Assembly (NCBI GenBank): GCA_031277395.1
Contig: JAITML010000018.1
Coordinates: forward strand, 1-64,000
Origin: Methylobacillus sp.
Lineage (GTDB): Bacteria > Pseudomonadota > Gammaproteobacteria > Burkholderiales > Methylophilaceae
Length of the DNA stretch: 64,000 bases
Direction: 5' to 3'
Shown here: in pieces, positions 9,377 to 19,900 of the stretch
How the letters are laid out: each line of letters starts with the position of its first letter
Numbering within the stretch: position 1 is the stretch's first letter
Made by a program: the position numbers and the translations under genes
Notes under the pieces: model-generated
What the model was told of the DNA's origin: nothing
Seen by the model: the letters and a program-made list of their open reading frames with translations, nothing else
Database searches by the model: none

Positions 9377-10414
9377 ATGTCCAATGATTTATCGACCTCA
9401 TCCATATTATCGCCGCCGACTTCATGTATTGATATGGATGGACAGCGCGTATTTATTTTGATGGCGTGCTACAACGGCGCACGCTATATTAATGAACAGA
9501 TTCGCAGCGTACAGGCACAGCACTTCAATCAGTGGTCGCTGATTGTGCGTGATGACGGATCATGTGACGATACTGTTCAGATTATCCGCTGCCTTGCGCA
9601 AGAAGATTCGCGGATTCATTTGCTGGATGATGGTATCGGCAATCTTGGAGTCATCGGTAATTTTTCAGTACTTATGCAGTGTGCACTGGATCAGGGCGCA
9701 GATTACATTTTTCTTGCTGATCAGGACGATGTGTGGAATCCCGAGAAACTAGGTGTGATGCTTGCCGCGATGCGTGAACTGGAAGTAACCAACGGCAGTG
9801 ATCTGCCATTGTTGGTACATTGTGACCTTGTCGTGGTAGATGAACAAAAAAGAATGATTGCATCGTCATTCGCAAACTACATGAAATTATCTCCCGCCCG
9901 CGTTGGCCTGGGAATTCTGCTGGTAAGGAATCAGGTGACTGGTTGCGCATGTCTGGTAAATCGAGCGGCTCTCGAATTGGCTTGCCCAATACCATCCGGC
10001 GTTTTTATGCATGACTGGTGGCTGACGCTTTTATGTGCGATGGCTGGAAAGATAGGTTATGTCACGCAGCCGCTGATGCAATATCGTCAGCATGCAACCA
10101 ATGTGGTTGGCGCCAAATCCTATTGGCGCAGCAAGCTGAAACTTTTATACTCACTCGATCGTTGGCACACCCAGATGAGTGACATCCGCCACAGCATATT
10201 GCAAGCGGGGCTGGTGCGAGAGCGCCTCCTGTTACGAAACGCCCATTTGGATCCTGCTGTAGAGCAAAAGTTGGCCGCCTATGCGAATCTTTTAAAAATT
10301 TCTTCGTTGAGGCGGCTCGGGATATTGAAAACTTACAGTATCTACAAATCGACTTGCTTGGCTAGCTTGGCTTTCAAATTGCTGCTGGTGATACAACACC
10401 GTGATGAAGAATAA
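9377..10414 (+). CDS. Glycosyltransferase family 2 (rhamnosyltransferase-like)
   Basis: A 345-residue GT-A-fold glycosyltransferase. Motifs include VFILMACYNGARYINEQIRS, the nucleotide-binding RDDGSCDDT, the DXD-like metal site FLADQDDVW and the later MHDWW acceptor-side motif. The arrangement ADQDDVWxPxKL with HDWW is typical of rhamnosyltransferase-like enzymes of O-antigen loci. About 25 residues precede the domain. It is flanked on both sides by gene remnants (9032-9199 and 10602-11039). Donor and acceptor cannot be read from the sequence. The following 187 bases (10415-10601) are AT-rich and hold nothing I recognise. Confidence 0.88.
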   Translation: MSNDLSTSSILSPPTSCIDMDGQRVFILMACYNGARYINEQIRSVQAQHFNQWSLIVRDDGSCDDTVQIIRCLAQEDSRIHLLDDGIGNLGVIGNFSVLMQCALDQGADYIFLADQDDVWNPEKLGVMLAAMRELEVTNGSDLPLLVHCDLVVVDEQKRMIASSFANYMKLSPARVGLGILLVRNQVTGCACLVNRAALELACPIPSGVFMHDWWLTLLCAMAGKIGYVTQPLMQYRQHATNVVGAKSYWRSKLKLLYSLDRWHTQMSDIRHSILQAGLVRERLLLRNAHLDPAVEQKLAAYANLLKISSLRRLGILKTYSIYKSTCLASLAFKLLLVIQHRDEE

Positions 10415-10601
10415 AGCGACATTTATCGCAGCAGTTTATTTTATTTGACCGCGTCGATCCATGACGCTTTCCAAAAAAGTAATGTTTGAAGTATGGCAGT
10501 CATTATACTATGCAACAGATTTGACTCATAAGGATACTCTCGTGTTTTTTATGTATGATCACTTGCTGTTTTGATGTTCCTGGAATGATCCTCCCCTTGC
10601 G

Positions 10602-11039
10602 ATGAACCAGTCGACCACCGAAGAAATACTGAAAGTTTCCGTGTGCATGGCAACCTTCAACGGGGCCGCTTGGATTCGGGGACAGATTGATTCGATTCTG
10701 CGCTCGCTAGATGTATTGCGTGAAATGGGGCGGCAAATCAGTAGCTGGGTGAGACAGGGAAAGAAAGTTTATTTGTTGTTGGATGATCCACAAAGCCCAC
10801 TTTTTGACCCGCAACATTTTATCCAAGGCACACGTTGGAGCCACATGAACGTGGAACGTGTTTCGCCGACAGCGCCTTGGCTGCCTGAACAAAGGAATTT
10901 ACACAGGCGAATGCGGGAGATTGCGCTGAGCAATGGCGCTCAACTAATTGATCCAATTGGATGTGCTGGTTACGCCGTGACCGCATTGGGCGTGCCATGC
11001 GCAAAAGCGCAAAAATTACCTTCTTTGCGTTACAGATAG
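10602..11039 (+). pseudogene. Chimeric remnant: start of a GT2 gene fused to the end of an SGNH-type acyltransferase gene
   Basis: The 145-codon frame begins with a normal family 2 glycosyltransferase N-terminus (KVSVCMATFNGAAWIRGQI, to about codon 35). It then switches without a stop to a piece resembling the C-terminal SGNH hydrolase domain of OafA-type O-acyltransferases: RQGKKVYLLLDDPQSPLFDP, later WLPEQRNLHRRMREIALSNG and AQLIDPIG. The transmembrane acyltransferase domain and the rest of the glycosyltransferase are absent, and after DPIG the sequence no longer looks like the family, suggesting a second lesion. I read this as the scar of one large deletion joining two former neighbours. 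A working protein is unlikely. Confidence 0.65.
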
Positions 11040-11157
11040 TGGCAGAAACAAAGTTAAGGAAATTTTGTATAGTTGCTTGTATCGTCATTGTCATGAGAAT
11101 GTAATTTTGAGATAGTTTCTAGGCCGTTTTATATTGATGTGAGGATGAGAATCTAAA

Positions 11158-12435
11158 ATGCCATTGAAGGATATAAAGCTTGCCATTATCGGCCTCGGCT
11201 ATGTCGGCTTGCCGCTGGCTGTTGAGTTTGGGCGCAAGCGTCCGGTAGTCGGGTTCGATATCAATCAACGCCGGATTGACGAATTGAAATCCGGCAACGA
11301 TTCCACTCTGGAAACAACCGACGAAGAGCTCGCTGCGGCGAAGCAGCTCAGCTATACGATCAACCCGGAAGATTTGCGCGCGTGTAACTGCTTTATCGTT
11401 ACTGTTCCTACGCCGATTGACGAATATAAAAGTCCCGATCTTATGCCCCTGATCAAAGCCAGTGAAACGGTAGGCAAAGTATTGAAGAAGGGCGACATCG
11501 TTATTTATGAATCGACTGTTTACCCAGGCTGCACGGAAGAAGATTGCGTACCTGTGCTGGAAAAATATTCCGGCTTGAAGTTCAACCAGGATTTTTACTG
11601 TGGTTATAGCCCGGAACGTATCAATCCCGGCGATAAAGAGCACCGGGTCACTACCATCAAGAAAGTGACTTCTGGTTCCACACCGGAAATCGCCGATCTG
11701 GTCGATGCACTTTATAACGAGATTATCACTGTCGGTACGCACAAGGCTTTGAGCATCAAAGTCGCCGAGGCCGCAAAAGTGATTGAGAATACCCAGCGTG
11801 ATCTCAACATCGCACTTATCAATGAGTTAGCGCTTATCTTCAACAAGATGGGAATCGATACCGAATCGGTGCTGAAGGCAGCAGGCAGCAAATGGAATTT
11901 TTTGCCGTTCCGCCCTGGATTGGTTGGCGGGCATTGCATTGGCGTGGATCCGTATTATTTAACACACAAGGCGCAGGCTATTGGTTATCACCCGGAGATT
12001 ATTCTGGCAGGGCGTCGGTTGAACGACAGCATGGGTGCTTACGTTGTCGCTCAAGTCGTAAAGATAATGACGAAAAAACGTATTCAGGTCGAGGGCGCAA
12101 AAGTGCTGGTGATGGGGCTTACTTTCAAGGAAGATTGCCCCGATCTACGCAATACCCGAGTGATCGATATCATCACAGAGTTGAAGGATTACAACTGCGA
12201 AGTAGATGTCTATGACCCCTGGGTTTCGGTGGAAGAAGCTCAGCACGAATATGGCATTACGCCAATGGTGACGCCGCCGGATAAAGGTATTTACGATGCC
12301 ATTATCGTCGCCGTTGCCCATAGCCAGTTTGCCAAATTGGGCGCGGAAGGTATTCGTGCTTTGGGTAAACCGGGAGCGGTTCTATATGACGTCAAATACG
12401 TCCTGCCGCGAGATGCGGTTGATGGGCGGCTGTAA
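11158..12435 (+). CDS. tviB: UDP-N-acetylglucosamine/galactosamine 6-dehydrogenase (WbpA/WbpO/TviB family)
   Basis: A 425-residue UDP-HexNAc 6-dehydrogenase making the uronic acid of a UDP-N-acetylhexosamine. The NAD motif is [18 protein letters not shown]. The catalytic Cys260 lies in [15 protein letters not shown], and the C-terminal domain has [18 protein letters not shown]. It is distinct from the Ugd at 7795. Together with the WbpB-, WbpD-, WbpE- and WbpI-like genes downstream it fits the pathway from UDP-GlcNAc to UDP-ManNAc3NAcA. TviB and WbpO are close relatives, so the exact HexNAc epimer used is an inference. Confidence 0.92.
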   Translation: MPLKDIKLAIIGLGYVGLPLAVEFGRKRPVVGFDINQRRIDELKSGNDSTLETTDEELAAAKQLSYTINPEDLRACNCFIVTVPTPIDEYKSPDLMPLIKASETVGKVLKKGDIVIYESTVYPGCTEEDCVPVLEKYSGLKFNQDFYCGYSPERINPGDKEHRVTTIKKVTSGSTPEIADLVDALYNEIITVGTHKALSIKVAEAAKVIENTQRDLNIALINELALIFNKMGIDTESVLKAAGSKWNFLPFRPGLVGGHCIGVDPYYLTHKAQAIGYHPEIILAGRRLNDSMGAYVVAQVVKIMTKKRIQVEGAKVLVMGLTFKEDCPDLRNTRVIDIITELKDYNCEVDVYDPWVSVEEAQHEYGITPMVTPPDKGIYDAIIVAVAHSQFAKLGAEGIRALGKPGAVLYDVKYVLPRDAVDGRL

Positions 12436-12464
12436 CTACCTATATCAATCGAACGGACAACCAC

Positions 12465-13481
12465 ATGAAAGTTCTGGTCACCGGCACCGCCGGATTCATC
12501 GGCTCCAATGTCGCCATACGTTTGCTGGAGCGCGGCGATGAAGTCATCGGTATCGATAATCTCAATGATTATTACGATGTCGAGTTGAAGAAAGCGCGTC
12601 TGGCGCGCGTCAGTGACAATCCGCGCTACACCCACAGTGCCGCTGACTTGGCTGACCGCGCCGCGATTGAAGCCGTATTCGCCACTCACAAGCCGCAGCG
12701 CGTCATCAATCTGGCGGCGCAGGCAGGCGTGCGTTACGCGGCGAAAAATCCGCATGTCTACGTCAGCAGCAACGTCACCGGATTCCTGCATATTCTGGAA
12801 GGATGTCGCCATCACAGCGTCGAGCATCTGGTGTTCGCTTCCACCAGTTCGGTTTATGGCGCGAATCTCGCCATGCCATTCTCCGAACATCAATCCGCCG
12901 AACATCCGCTCACGCTGTATGCGGCCACCAAAAAAGCCAACGAGCAGATGGCGCATGCTTATGCGCATCTGTATGGCATTCCATCCACCGGATTGCGTTT
13001 CTTTACCGTCTATGGGCCGTGGGGCAGGCCGGACATGGCGCTGTTCCTGTTCACCAAAGCCATCATCGCCGGTGAGCCGATCAAAGTGTTCAATCACGGA
13101 CGCCACAAGCGCAGCTTTACCTATATCGACGACATCGTTGAAGGCGTTATTCGCACTCTGGACGAAGTGCCCGGCAAAGACCCGGACTGGCGCGGTGATC
13201 AACCTGACCCTGCCACCAGCGGCGTTGCGCCATATCGTCTTTACAACATCGGCAACGAGCGGCCGGTGGAATTGCTGCGCTACATTCAGGTGCTGGAGCA
13301 GTGCTTGGGGCGTGAGGCGAAAATGGAGATGTTGCCGTTGCAGGCGGGCGATGTGCCGGATACGGAAGCCGATGTGTCGGACTTGATTGCGGGGGTTGGG
13401 TATAAGCCGAGGGTGTCGGTGGAAGAAGGCGTGGCCGCGTTCGTGGAATGGTACCGGGATTTTTATCGGGTCAATCCATAG
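12465..13481 (+). CDS. UDP-glucuronate 4-epimerase (SDR family)
   Basis: A 338-residue extended short-chain dehydrogenase. The NAD motif is [12 protein letters not shown], followed by the family signature [18 protein letters not shown]. The catalytic pair is Tyr152 and Lys156 in [12 protein letters not shown], and [15 protein letters not shown] is typical of UDP-glucuronate epimerases. It would convert the UDP-glucuronate made by Ugd to UDP-galacturonate. The gene starts 29 bases after the tviB-like gene. A UDP-GlcNAcA 4-epimerase activity (TviC-like) is less likely, because the N-terminal extension of TviC is missing. Confidence 0.9.
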   Translation: MKVLVTGTAGFIGSNVAIRLLERGDEVIGIDNLNDYYDVELKKARLARVSDNPRYTHSAADLADRAAIEAVFATHKPQRVINLAAQAGVRYAAKNPHVYVSSNVTGFLHILEGCRHHSVEHLVFASTSSVYGANLAMPFSEHQSAEHPLTLYAATKKANEQMAHAYAHLYGIPSTGLRFFTVYGPWGRPDMALFLFTKAIIAGEPIKVFNHGRHKRSFTYIDDIVEGVIRTLDEVPGKDPDWRGDQPDPATSGVAPYRLYNIGNERPVELLRYIQVLEQCLGREAKMEMLPLQAGDVPDTEADVSDLIAGVGYKPRVSVEEGVAAFVEWYRDFYRVNP

Positions 13482-13505
13482 TTTGCTTTGTTAAATAACA
13501 CGCGA

Positions 13506-13583
13506 ATTATCGGTGGCAAGCCGCTACTGTGGCACATCATGAAAATTTACTTCAGTCACGGAATTCATGGTTTTGTGATTTGC
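13506..13583 (+). pseudogene. rfbF: Fragment of a glucose-1-phosphate cytidylyltransferase (RfbF) gene
   Basis: Read in one frame, these 26 codons encode IIGGKPLLWHIMKIYFSHGI followed by HGFVIC. This corresponds closely to the RfbF segment EIGGKPILWHIMKIYxxHGI that normally lies near residue 30. Neither the upstream LAGGxGTR motif nor the downstream part is present. No start codon belongs to it. It is a short relic of a former CDP-sugar pathway gene in this locus. Confidence 0.7.
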
Positions 13584-14152
13584 GAAGTGCAGATTTGTCA
13601 CCACGGCAATTCGGAGTGAAAGATATTTATGATGCAGAATAAATATATCTTATGGAATCTGGATCGTTTCGCTGGTGAATAATAAAATTTCCAGAATTTC
13701 GCAGACATTCTTTAGATTTTGGTCGCGGATACGATAGTTGGCACCACCTCTCAAAAATCGTTGTCACATATCTGATATAATTTGCGCTACGAAATGCAAG
13801 AGGGCGACAGATGGACGCAAGCATGATCGGGCGGCGTTGCCGGTGATGTGTCAGGTAGTCAAGGCAGTGCGAGAGTTTGCCGATGAATCCGGCACCGCTC
13901 TAACTACCATGCAGGAACGACGTGGGCGCCAGTCAATGAGATGCCGCCGGTCATTGTAGCAACGGGACAGCTCACATGATCTCGGCAGTGAGCCCGCAAG
14001 GGGAATTTTGTTTAATGTTGCACGAGATGACCCGCCGCACCCACGTCGCCTTCCACCGTGTCCAGAAATTGCCAAACTGGTCAAATCTTTCTTCCAACAA
14101 CCTGAATGTCAATATGCGGCTTTGTGACAATGCTTTCTAAGAGGTTATAACC
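13584..14152 (+). other. Non-coding, probably degenerate stretch
   Basis: About 570 bases between the rfbF fragment and the WbpB-like gene. Several short frames occur on both strands, the longest plus-strand one at 13738-13959 (73 codons), but none resembles a known family and none has a convincing ribosome site. TATAAT occurs near 13776 without a well-spaced -35. I take the stretch as decayed intergenic DNA that may hold unrecognised relics. Confidence 0.5.
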
Positions 14153-15211
14153 ATGCAACATTATCCGTCCATTACTGATCGGAAAATCCGCATCGCCATC
14201 ATCGGCTGTGGTCGTGTTTCGCGTAACCATTTTGGCTCTGTGGAAAAACATGCGGATCAACTGGAATTGACAGCCATTTGTGATACGGATCTCGGTGTTC
14301 TTGCCGAGCATGCGGCTCAATACAAAGTCCCGGCCTATCGCGATATGGAAGAAATGCTGGCGCACGAGCAACTGGATCTCGTGGTGCTGTGTACGCCCAG
14401 CGGCATTCATTCCGATCAAGCTGTGCTGGCGGCAAAGTACAAGGTGCATGTCATGACCGAAAAACCCATGGCAACGCGCTGGGCGGATGGTGTGCGCATG
14501 GTCAAGGCGTGTGATGAAGCGGGTGTCCGGCTGTTTGTGGTCAAGCAAAACCGCCGCAACACAACCTTGCAACTACTCAAGCGCGCCGTCACGGAAAAGC
14601 GTTTCGGCAAGATTCATATGGTACATCTCAACGTGTTCTGGGCGCGCCCGCAGTCTTATTACGACCAAGGCGGCGGTTGGCGCGGCACATGGGAATTCGA
14701 TGGCGGCGCGTTCATGAATCAGGCCAGCCACTATGTTGACCTGCTCGATTGGCTGATTGGTCCGGTGGAAAAAGTTCAGGCCATGATGAGTACCACCCGC
14801 GACATTGAAGTTGAAGACACCGGTGTGCTCAACGTCAAGTGGCGCAACGGCGCGCTTGGCTCGATGAGCGTCACTATGCTGACATACCCGCAGAATTTGG
14901 AGGGCAGTATTACCATCCTTGGTGAAAAAGGTACTGCACGCGTCGGCGGAGTAGCTGTCAACGACATCCAGCTCTGGCAGTTTCAAGACGCTTGTGATTA
15001 TGACGCGCAGATAAAAGATGCCAACTATCAAACAACTTCGGTGTATGGTTTTGGTCATCCGCTTTACTACAAGAACGTGGTCGACGTGCTGCGTGGCGAA
15101 GCTGAGCCGGAAACTGATGGACGTGAAGGGTTGAAGTCTTTGGAGTTGCTGATTGCTGCCTATATCGCAGCCCGGGACGGCAAAACAGTATCGCTGCCCT
15201 TGGGGTATTGA
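14153..15211 (+). CDS. wbpB: Gfo/Idh/MocA oxidoreductase, UDP-GlcNAcA 3-dehydrogenase type
   Basis: A 352-residue Gfo/Idh/MocA protein. The Rossmann motif is [14 protein letters not shown], and the EKP motif with Lys104 is present in [10 protein letters not shown]. Later segments [17 protein letters not shown] and [19 protein letters not shown] match the WbpB/WlbA group, which oxidises UDP-GlcNAcA at C3. The next two genes are its usual partners: a WbpD-like acetyltransferase (ATG 2 bases after this stop) and a WbpE-like aminotransferase. Together they give the 3-acetamido group. Start ATG 14153. Confidence 0.92.
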   Translation: MQHYPSITDRKIRIAIIGCGRVSRNHFGSVEKHADQLELTAICDTDLGVLAEHAAQYKVPAYRDMEEMLAHEQLDLVVLCTPSGIHSDQAVLAAKYKVHVMTEKPMATRWADGVRMVKACDEAGVRLFVVKQNRRNTTLQLLKRAVTEKRFGKIHMVHLNVFWARPQSYYDQGGGWRGTWEFDGGAFMNQASHYVDLLDWLIGPVEKVQAMMSTTRDIEVEDTGVLNVKWRNGALGSMSVTMLTYPQNLEGSITILGEKGTARVGGVAVNDIQLWQFQDACDYDAQIKDANYQTTSVYGFGHPLYYKNVVDVLRGEAEPETDGREGLKSLELLIAAYIAARDGKTVSLPLGY

Positions 15212-15213
15212 GC

Positions 15214-15801
15214 ATGAATGGTGTCACGATTCACCCTAGCGCCATTGTTGACGAAGGTGCACAAATTGGCGAAGGTAGTCGCGTCTGGCATTTCGTTCAC
15301 ATCTGTGGCGGCGCGAAGATTGGTAAATATGTTTCACTGGGGCAAAATGTTTTTGTCGGTAACAAAGTCATCATCGGCGACCGTTGCAAAATCCAGAACA
15401 ACGTCAGTGTGTATGATAATGTGACGCTTGAAGAAGGCGTGTTTTGCGGCCCTAGCATGGTGTTTACCAACGTGTACAACCCGCGGTCATTGATTGAGCG
15501 CAAAAGCGAATATCGCGACACGTTGATCAAAAAAGGCGCCACTCTCGGAGCCAACAGCACTATCGTTTGTGGCGTCACCGTAGGCCGTCATGCCTTTGTC
15601 GGCGCGGGCGCCGTCATCAATAAAGACGTGCCTGATTTTGCCCTGATGGTCGGTGTTCCGGCGCGCCAAATCGGCTGGATGAGCCGCTACGGAGAAAAAC
15701 TTGATCTACCGCTAAAGGGTAATGGGCAAACCGTATGCTCACATACGGGAGATCAATATATTCTTGAAAATGGTGTTTGCAAGATCACGCAGGAATCATA
15801 A
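15214..15801 (+). CDS. wbpD: UDP-sugar 3-amino N-acetyltransferase (WbpD/WlbB type)
   Basis: A 195-residue left-handed beta-helix acyltransferase. The hexapeptide repeats run through most of the protein (for example [19 protein letters not shown], then [20 protein letters not shown]), and [14 protein letters not shown] is typical of WbpD/WlbB. It would acetylate the 3-amino group of UDP-GlcNAc3NA with acetyl-CoA. ATG 15214 is used; a TTG two codons upstream is in the same frame but overlaps the wbpB-like stop. Confidence 0.93.
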   Translation: MNGVTIHPSAIVDEGAQIGEGSRVWHFVHICGGAKIGKYVSLGQNVFVGNKVIIGDRCKIQNNVSVYDNVTLEEGVFCGPSMVFTNVYNPRSLIERKSEYRDTLIKKGATLGANSTIVCGVTVGRHAFVGAGAVINKDVPDFALMVGVPARQIGWMSRYGEKLDLPLKGNGQTVCSHTGDQYILENGVCKITQES

Positions 15802-15805
15802 AAAC

Positions 15806-16894
15806 ATGCAATTCATTGATCTCAAAAAACAGTATCAAACCTTGTGCGCTCCCATCAACGAGCGCATTCAGGCCGTACTGGAACACGGCCAATACATCAT
15901 GGGGCCAGAGGTGCGCGAACTGGAATCGCGACTTGAAGCCTGCACTGACGCCAAACACTGCATCACCGCCGCCAGCGGCACGGAAGCCTTGCTTATCAGC
16001 CTGATGGCGCTAGGGATCAAACCCGGCGATGAAGTTATCACCACGCCGTTTACCTTTGTCGCCACGGCAGAAGTCATCGTTCTGTTGGGCGCGACACCGG
16101 TTTTTGTAGACATTGAGCCAGATACCGGCAACATGGACGCCAGCCTCATTGAGATGGCCATTACGTCCCGCACCCGCGCCATCATGCCCGTCAGCCTGTA
16201 CGGACAACCGGCGGACATGGATGAAATCAACGCCATTGCCGCCCGCCACGGCAACATCCCCGTCATCGAAGATGCCGCGCAGAGCTTTGGCGCAACTTAT
16301 AAAGGACGCAAGAGTTGCAATCTCTCCACCATCGGCTGCACCAGTTTTTTCCCCAGTAAACCGCTGGGATGTTATGGCGATGGCGGCGCCATTTTCACCA
16401 ATGACGATGCGTTGGCCCAGGCATGCCGCGAAATCCGCGTCCATGGACAAAGCAAGCGTTATGTCCACACCCGTATTGGCGTGGGCGGACGCATGGACAC
16501 CCTGCAATGCGCCATTGTTCTGGCAAAACTGGAGCGTTTCGATTGGGAAATTGAGCAGCGTCTAGCCATCGGCCAACGCTACAACGAACTGATGGATCAG
16601 TACGGCATTGGCCGCATCGCGCAACGCGCGGATCGAACCAGCGTCTTTGCGCAATACACCATTCTTGTCGACGACCGCGAGGCCATGCAAGCTCGCCTGC
16701 ATGAAGCAGGGATTCCAACCGCTGTGCATTATCCGATTCCCTTGAATGAGCAACCGGCGTACCGTGATCTGTGCGCTCCCATGCCGACTCCAAAAGCAGC
16801 CACAATGGCGAAATGCGTGATGAGCCTGCCCATGAGTCCATATCTGGCCGGAGCAGATCAGTCCCGCGTCGTCGCCGCACTCCGGAAGAAGTGA
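15806..16894 (+). CDS. wbpE: DegT/DnrJ/EryC1 sugar aminotransferase (WbpE/WlbC type)
   Basis: A 362-residue PLP-dependent sugar aminotransferase. It starts MQFIDLKKQYQTL as WbpE does. The PLP-binding lysine is Lys185 in FFPSKPLGCYGDGG, and the EDAAQSFGA motif is present. It would transfer an amino group from glutamate to the 3-keto sugar formed by the WbpB-like enzyme. The frame is open from 15722, but the ATG at 15806, four bases after the acetyltransferase stop, matches the family start. Confidence 0.95.
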   Translation: MQFIDLKKQYQTLCAPINERIQAVLEHGQYIMGPEVRELESRLEACTDAKHCITAASGTEALLISLMALGIKPGDEVITTPFTFVATAEVIVLLGATPVFVDIEPDTGNMDASLIEMAITSRTRAIMPVSLYGQPADMDEINAIAARHGNIPVIEDAAQSFGATYKGRKSCNLSTIGCTSFFPSKPLGCYGDGGAIFTNDDALAQACREIRVHGQSKRYVHTRIGVGGRMDTLQCAIVLAKLERFDWEIEQRLAIGQRYNELMDQYGIGRIAQRADRTSVFAQYTILVDDREAMQARLHEAGIPTAVHYPIPLNEQPAYRDLCAPMPTPKAATMAKCVMSLPMSPYLAGADQSRVVAALRKK

Positions 16895-16954
16895 GGCTGG
16901 CATGACAGGGGTATTGATTGTCTTGCAAAACCGGAAACAAGGTTTAACCGCTGA

Positions 16955-19900
16955 GTGCGTCGAGTACCTGTTTTGAACAAACCTCAAGTCATCATTCTTG
17001 GCGCCGGCAGACCCTTTTCAGGCGAACGTCCGTCGGCGCTGGTCGAAGCGCCTTGGACCAGTCGTCGCATACTGGATTGGCTACTTGATGCTTTCGCTGT
17101 CCTGGGGAAAGTTGAGTTCCACTTTGTGGGCGGCTATCGGCTGGAAGAAGTGGTTGCACGCTACCCCAACATTTTTTTTTCGATCAATCCGGAGTGGAAG
17201 CACAGTGGCGCTGTAGACTCCCTGCTGTCGGCGCCGCTGGATGCCGATCGTGTAACTTACGTTTGCTATGCAGATACCGTGTTTTCTCCTGATGTGGTCT
17301 CCGCGCTTGCTGCCGCAACATCCGACATTACACTGTGCCTCGACCGACAATGGCGCGTGCGCTATGAAGGACGCTCAGAGGAGGATTTGGCGCAGGCAGA
17401 AAAGATCATCCTGCATTCCAGCGGGCGTGTTGAACTTGGTCGGCAAATTGATGCGGCCTTAGCCGATGGTGAGCTTGTTGGTGTGTTTCGCTTTTCAGCA
17501 CGCGCCATCGCAGTCATCAAAAACCTTGACCGAGAACTAACCAGCAGTGATATTCCCGGCCTCATCAATCAGTTGGTATCGCGCGGACTCAGTATTGGCA
17601 TTGTCGAAAACCCGGGGCGCTGGGCCGAATTGAACGCGCCACAGGACCTTGCGCGCTTCGTATTGGGCACCAAAGCGGAGACGCTGGAGAGATTGCGCCC
17701 ATTGGTTCAGGCTAGTTGCATAGGTGAGCAAGTCTGCTTTACTGCTGCCGACTGGCGTTGTGACAATGGCGCCGTCATCGCTGCCATTCAGGAGAAATTT
17801 AGTGCAACTGCCGTCGTGGTGCGCAGCAGTGCGCGATCCGAAGATGGCTGGGCAACTTCCAATGCGGGCGGCTACGAGAGCGTGCTTGGCGTACCTGCAC
17901 AGAGTGCGGCACATATCACGGAAGCAATCGACCGTGTTATCGCCAGTTACGGTTGTAGCGATCCGGACGACCAGATATTGGTGCAAGCCATGCTGGATGA
18001 CGTGCTACTGAGCGGCGTAGCCTTCACCCGAACATTGACCTACGGCGCACCATATTACGTTCTCAATTATGACGATAGCAGCTCGCGTACTGATAGTGTC
18101 ACCTCGGGCGACAGCCGCAAGCTGCGAACCCTGTTCGTTCAGCGTGGTTGTCGTTCCATGGCCAGCCGTCTCGATTCGCGTATTGCAGCCGTCCTCGACG
18201 CCATCGCAGAACTTGAAGATCTGGTAGGGCATACTTCTCTGGATATTGAGTTTGCACTGGCTCGCAATGGCGTTGTGCATATCTTGCAGCTACGGCCTAT
18301 CGCCGTGCACCATGGGCTGTCGAATGTCTCGGATGAGCATGTCAAATCAGCACTAACACAGGCTGCCACTTGGTTTGGCAGTGCGAAAAAACGTGGCAGC
18401 CGGTTGCTTGGTGAATGCACCATGTTTGGAGTCATGAGTGATTGGAATCCGGCGGAGATTGTCGGCACCAAGCCTCGCCGGTTGGCCATGTCACTGTATC
18501 GGCATCTGATTACCGACGAGGTCTGGGCTACCCAGCGCGCGGAATATGGTTACCGTGACGTGCGCCCCTGCCCGCTCATTGTGAACTTCGCCGGTCACCC
18601 CTACGTAGATATCCGTGCCAGCTTCAATTCTTTCGTCCCTGCCGACCTCGACGAAAAACTGGCATCCCGGCTGATTGAACACTATTTGCAACGCTTGATG
18701 CTGCACCCGGAACTGCATGACAAAATTGAGTTTGAGGTAGCCTTTACCTGCCTGACATTCGACTTCGAAAATTGTGCCCGTGCACGACTGACGCCAGCCG
18801 GTTTCTCGAATACCGACATTGCAGCGCTTGAAGCAGCTCTGCGCGAGATTACGCGCCGAGGCATGGCACGCATTGAATCCGATTACGCCGTAATTGCCGA
18901 GTTGGATTGTCGCTATCAAACACTGATGCAGCAGCACTTGGCGCCCCTGGATCTGGCCTTTGAACTCTTCGAGGATTGCCGTCGATTTGGCACTTTGCCT
19001 TTTGCGCACTTGGCGCGTAATGCCTTTGTTGCCGTCAGCTTGCTGCGCTCACTCGAACATGCCGGAGTGACCACACGTGAGGACAGTAGCGCTTTCCTGG
19101 CCTCACTTTCCTCCGTAACCCGGACTTTCGAAATTGACGGCGCTCGCGTATATGCTGGCGAATTGACGTATGAAGCGTTTATAGCCCGATATGGTCACCT
19201 GCGCCCCGGCACCTATGAAATCACTTCGGACGCCTACGCCGATGATCCACAACGCTATCTTGAACCCATGATCAAGCCGCACGCATCAGCCGGACAGCCT
19301 TACACCTGGCCTTCTACAATACGTGGACGCATTGAAGCCCTGCTGCGCCAGAATGGACTGGAGCCCAGCGTTGATTCCTTTGAACGGTTTTTGCGACGTG
19401 CCATCGAAGGGCGGGAATATGCCAAATTCATGTTCAGCCGCAACCTCAGTGCGGGATTGACTGCACTGGCTTCCGTGGGAGCGTCGCACGGCCTTGACCG
19501 GGAAGCTGTCTCGCATCTGGATATCGCCGATCTGTACAAGTTACGCGTCGGCGCACACCCTGCCGACGTGGCCGCATGGCTTCTGGAGCGAGCCGAAGAA
19601 GGCGCGATCGAGCATGATCTCACCCGGGCTATCGAGTTGCCGCCATTAATTACGGCGACTGACGATTTCGATTGCTTCGAGCGGCCTGCAAGCGAGCCCA
19701 ACTTTGTCGGCCAGGGACGAGCCGCATCCGAGGTGGTTGTACTGGCCGATGGCGAGACCAATACTTCCATTGAACTGAAGGGAAAGATAGTCGCCATTTC
19801 TCGCGCTGATCCTGGCTACGACTGGCTGTTCGCGCACGGGATTGCCGGGTTGGTCACACAATATGGCGGAGCCAATTCGCACATGGCGATCCGTGCAGCC

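Noticed and set aside
10415..10601. Possible promoters before the chimeric remnant (TTGACT and several TATACT/TATGAT boxes)
   Set aside because: The -35-like and -10-like boxes are spaced 12 or 27 bases apart, so none forms a credible sigma-70 promoter.
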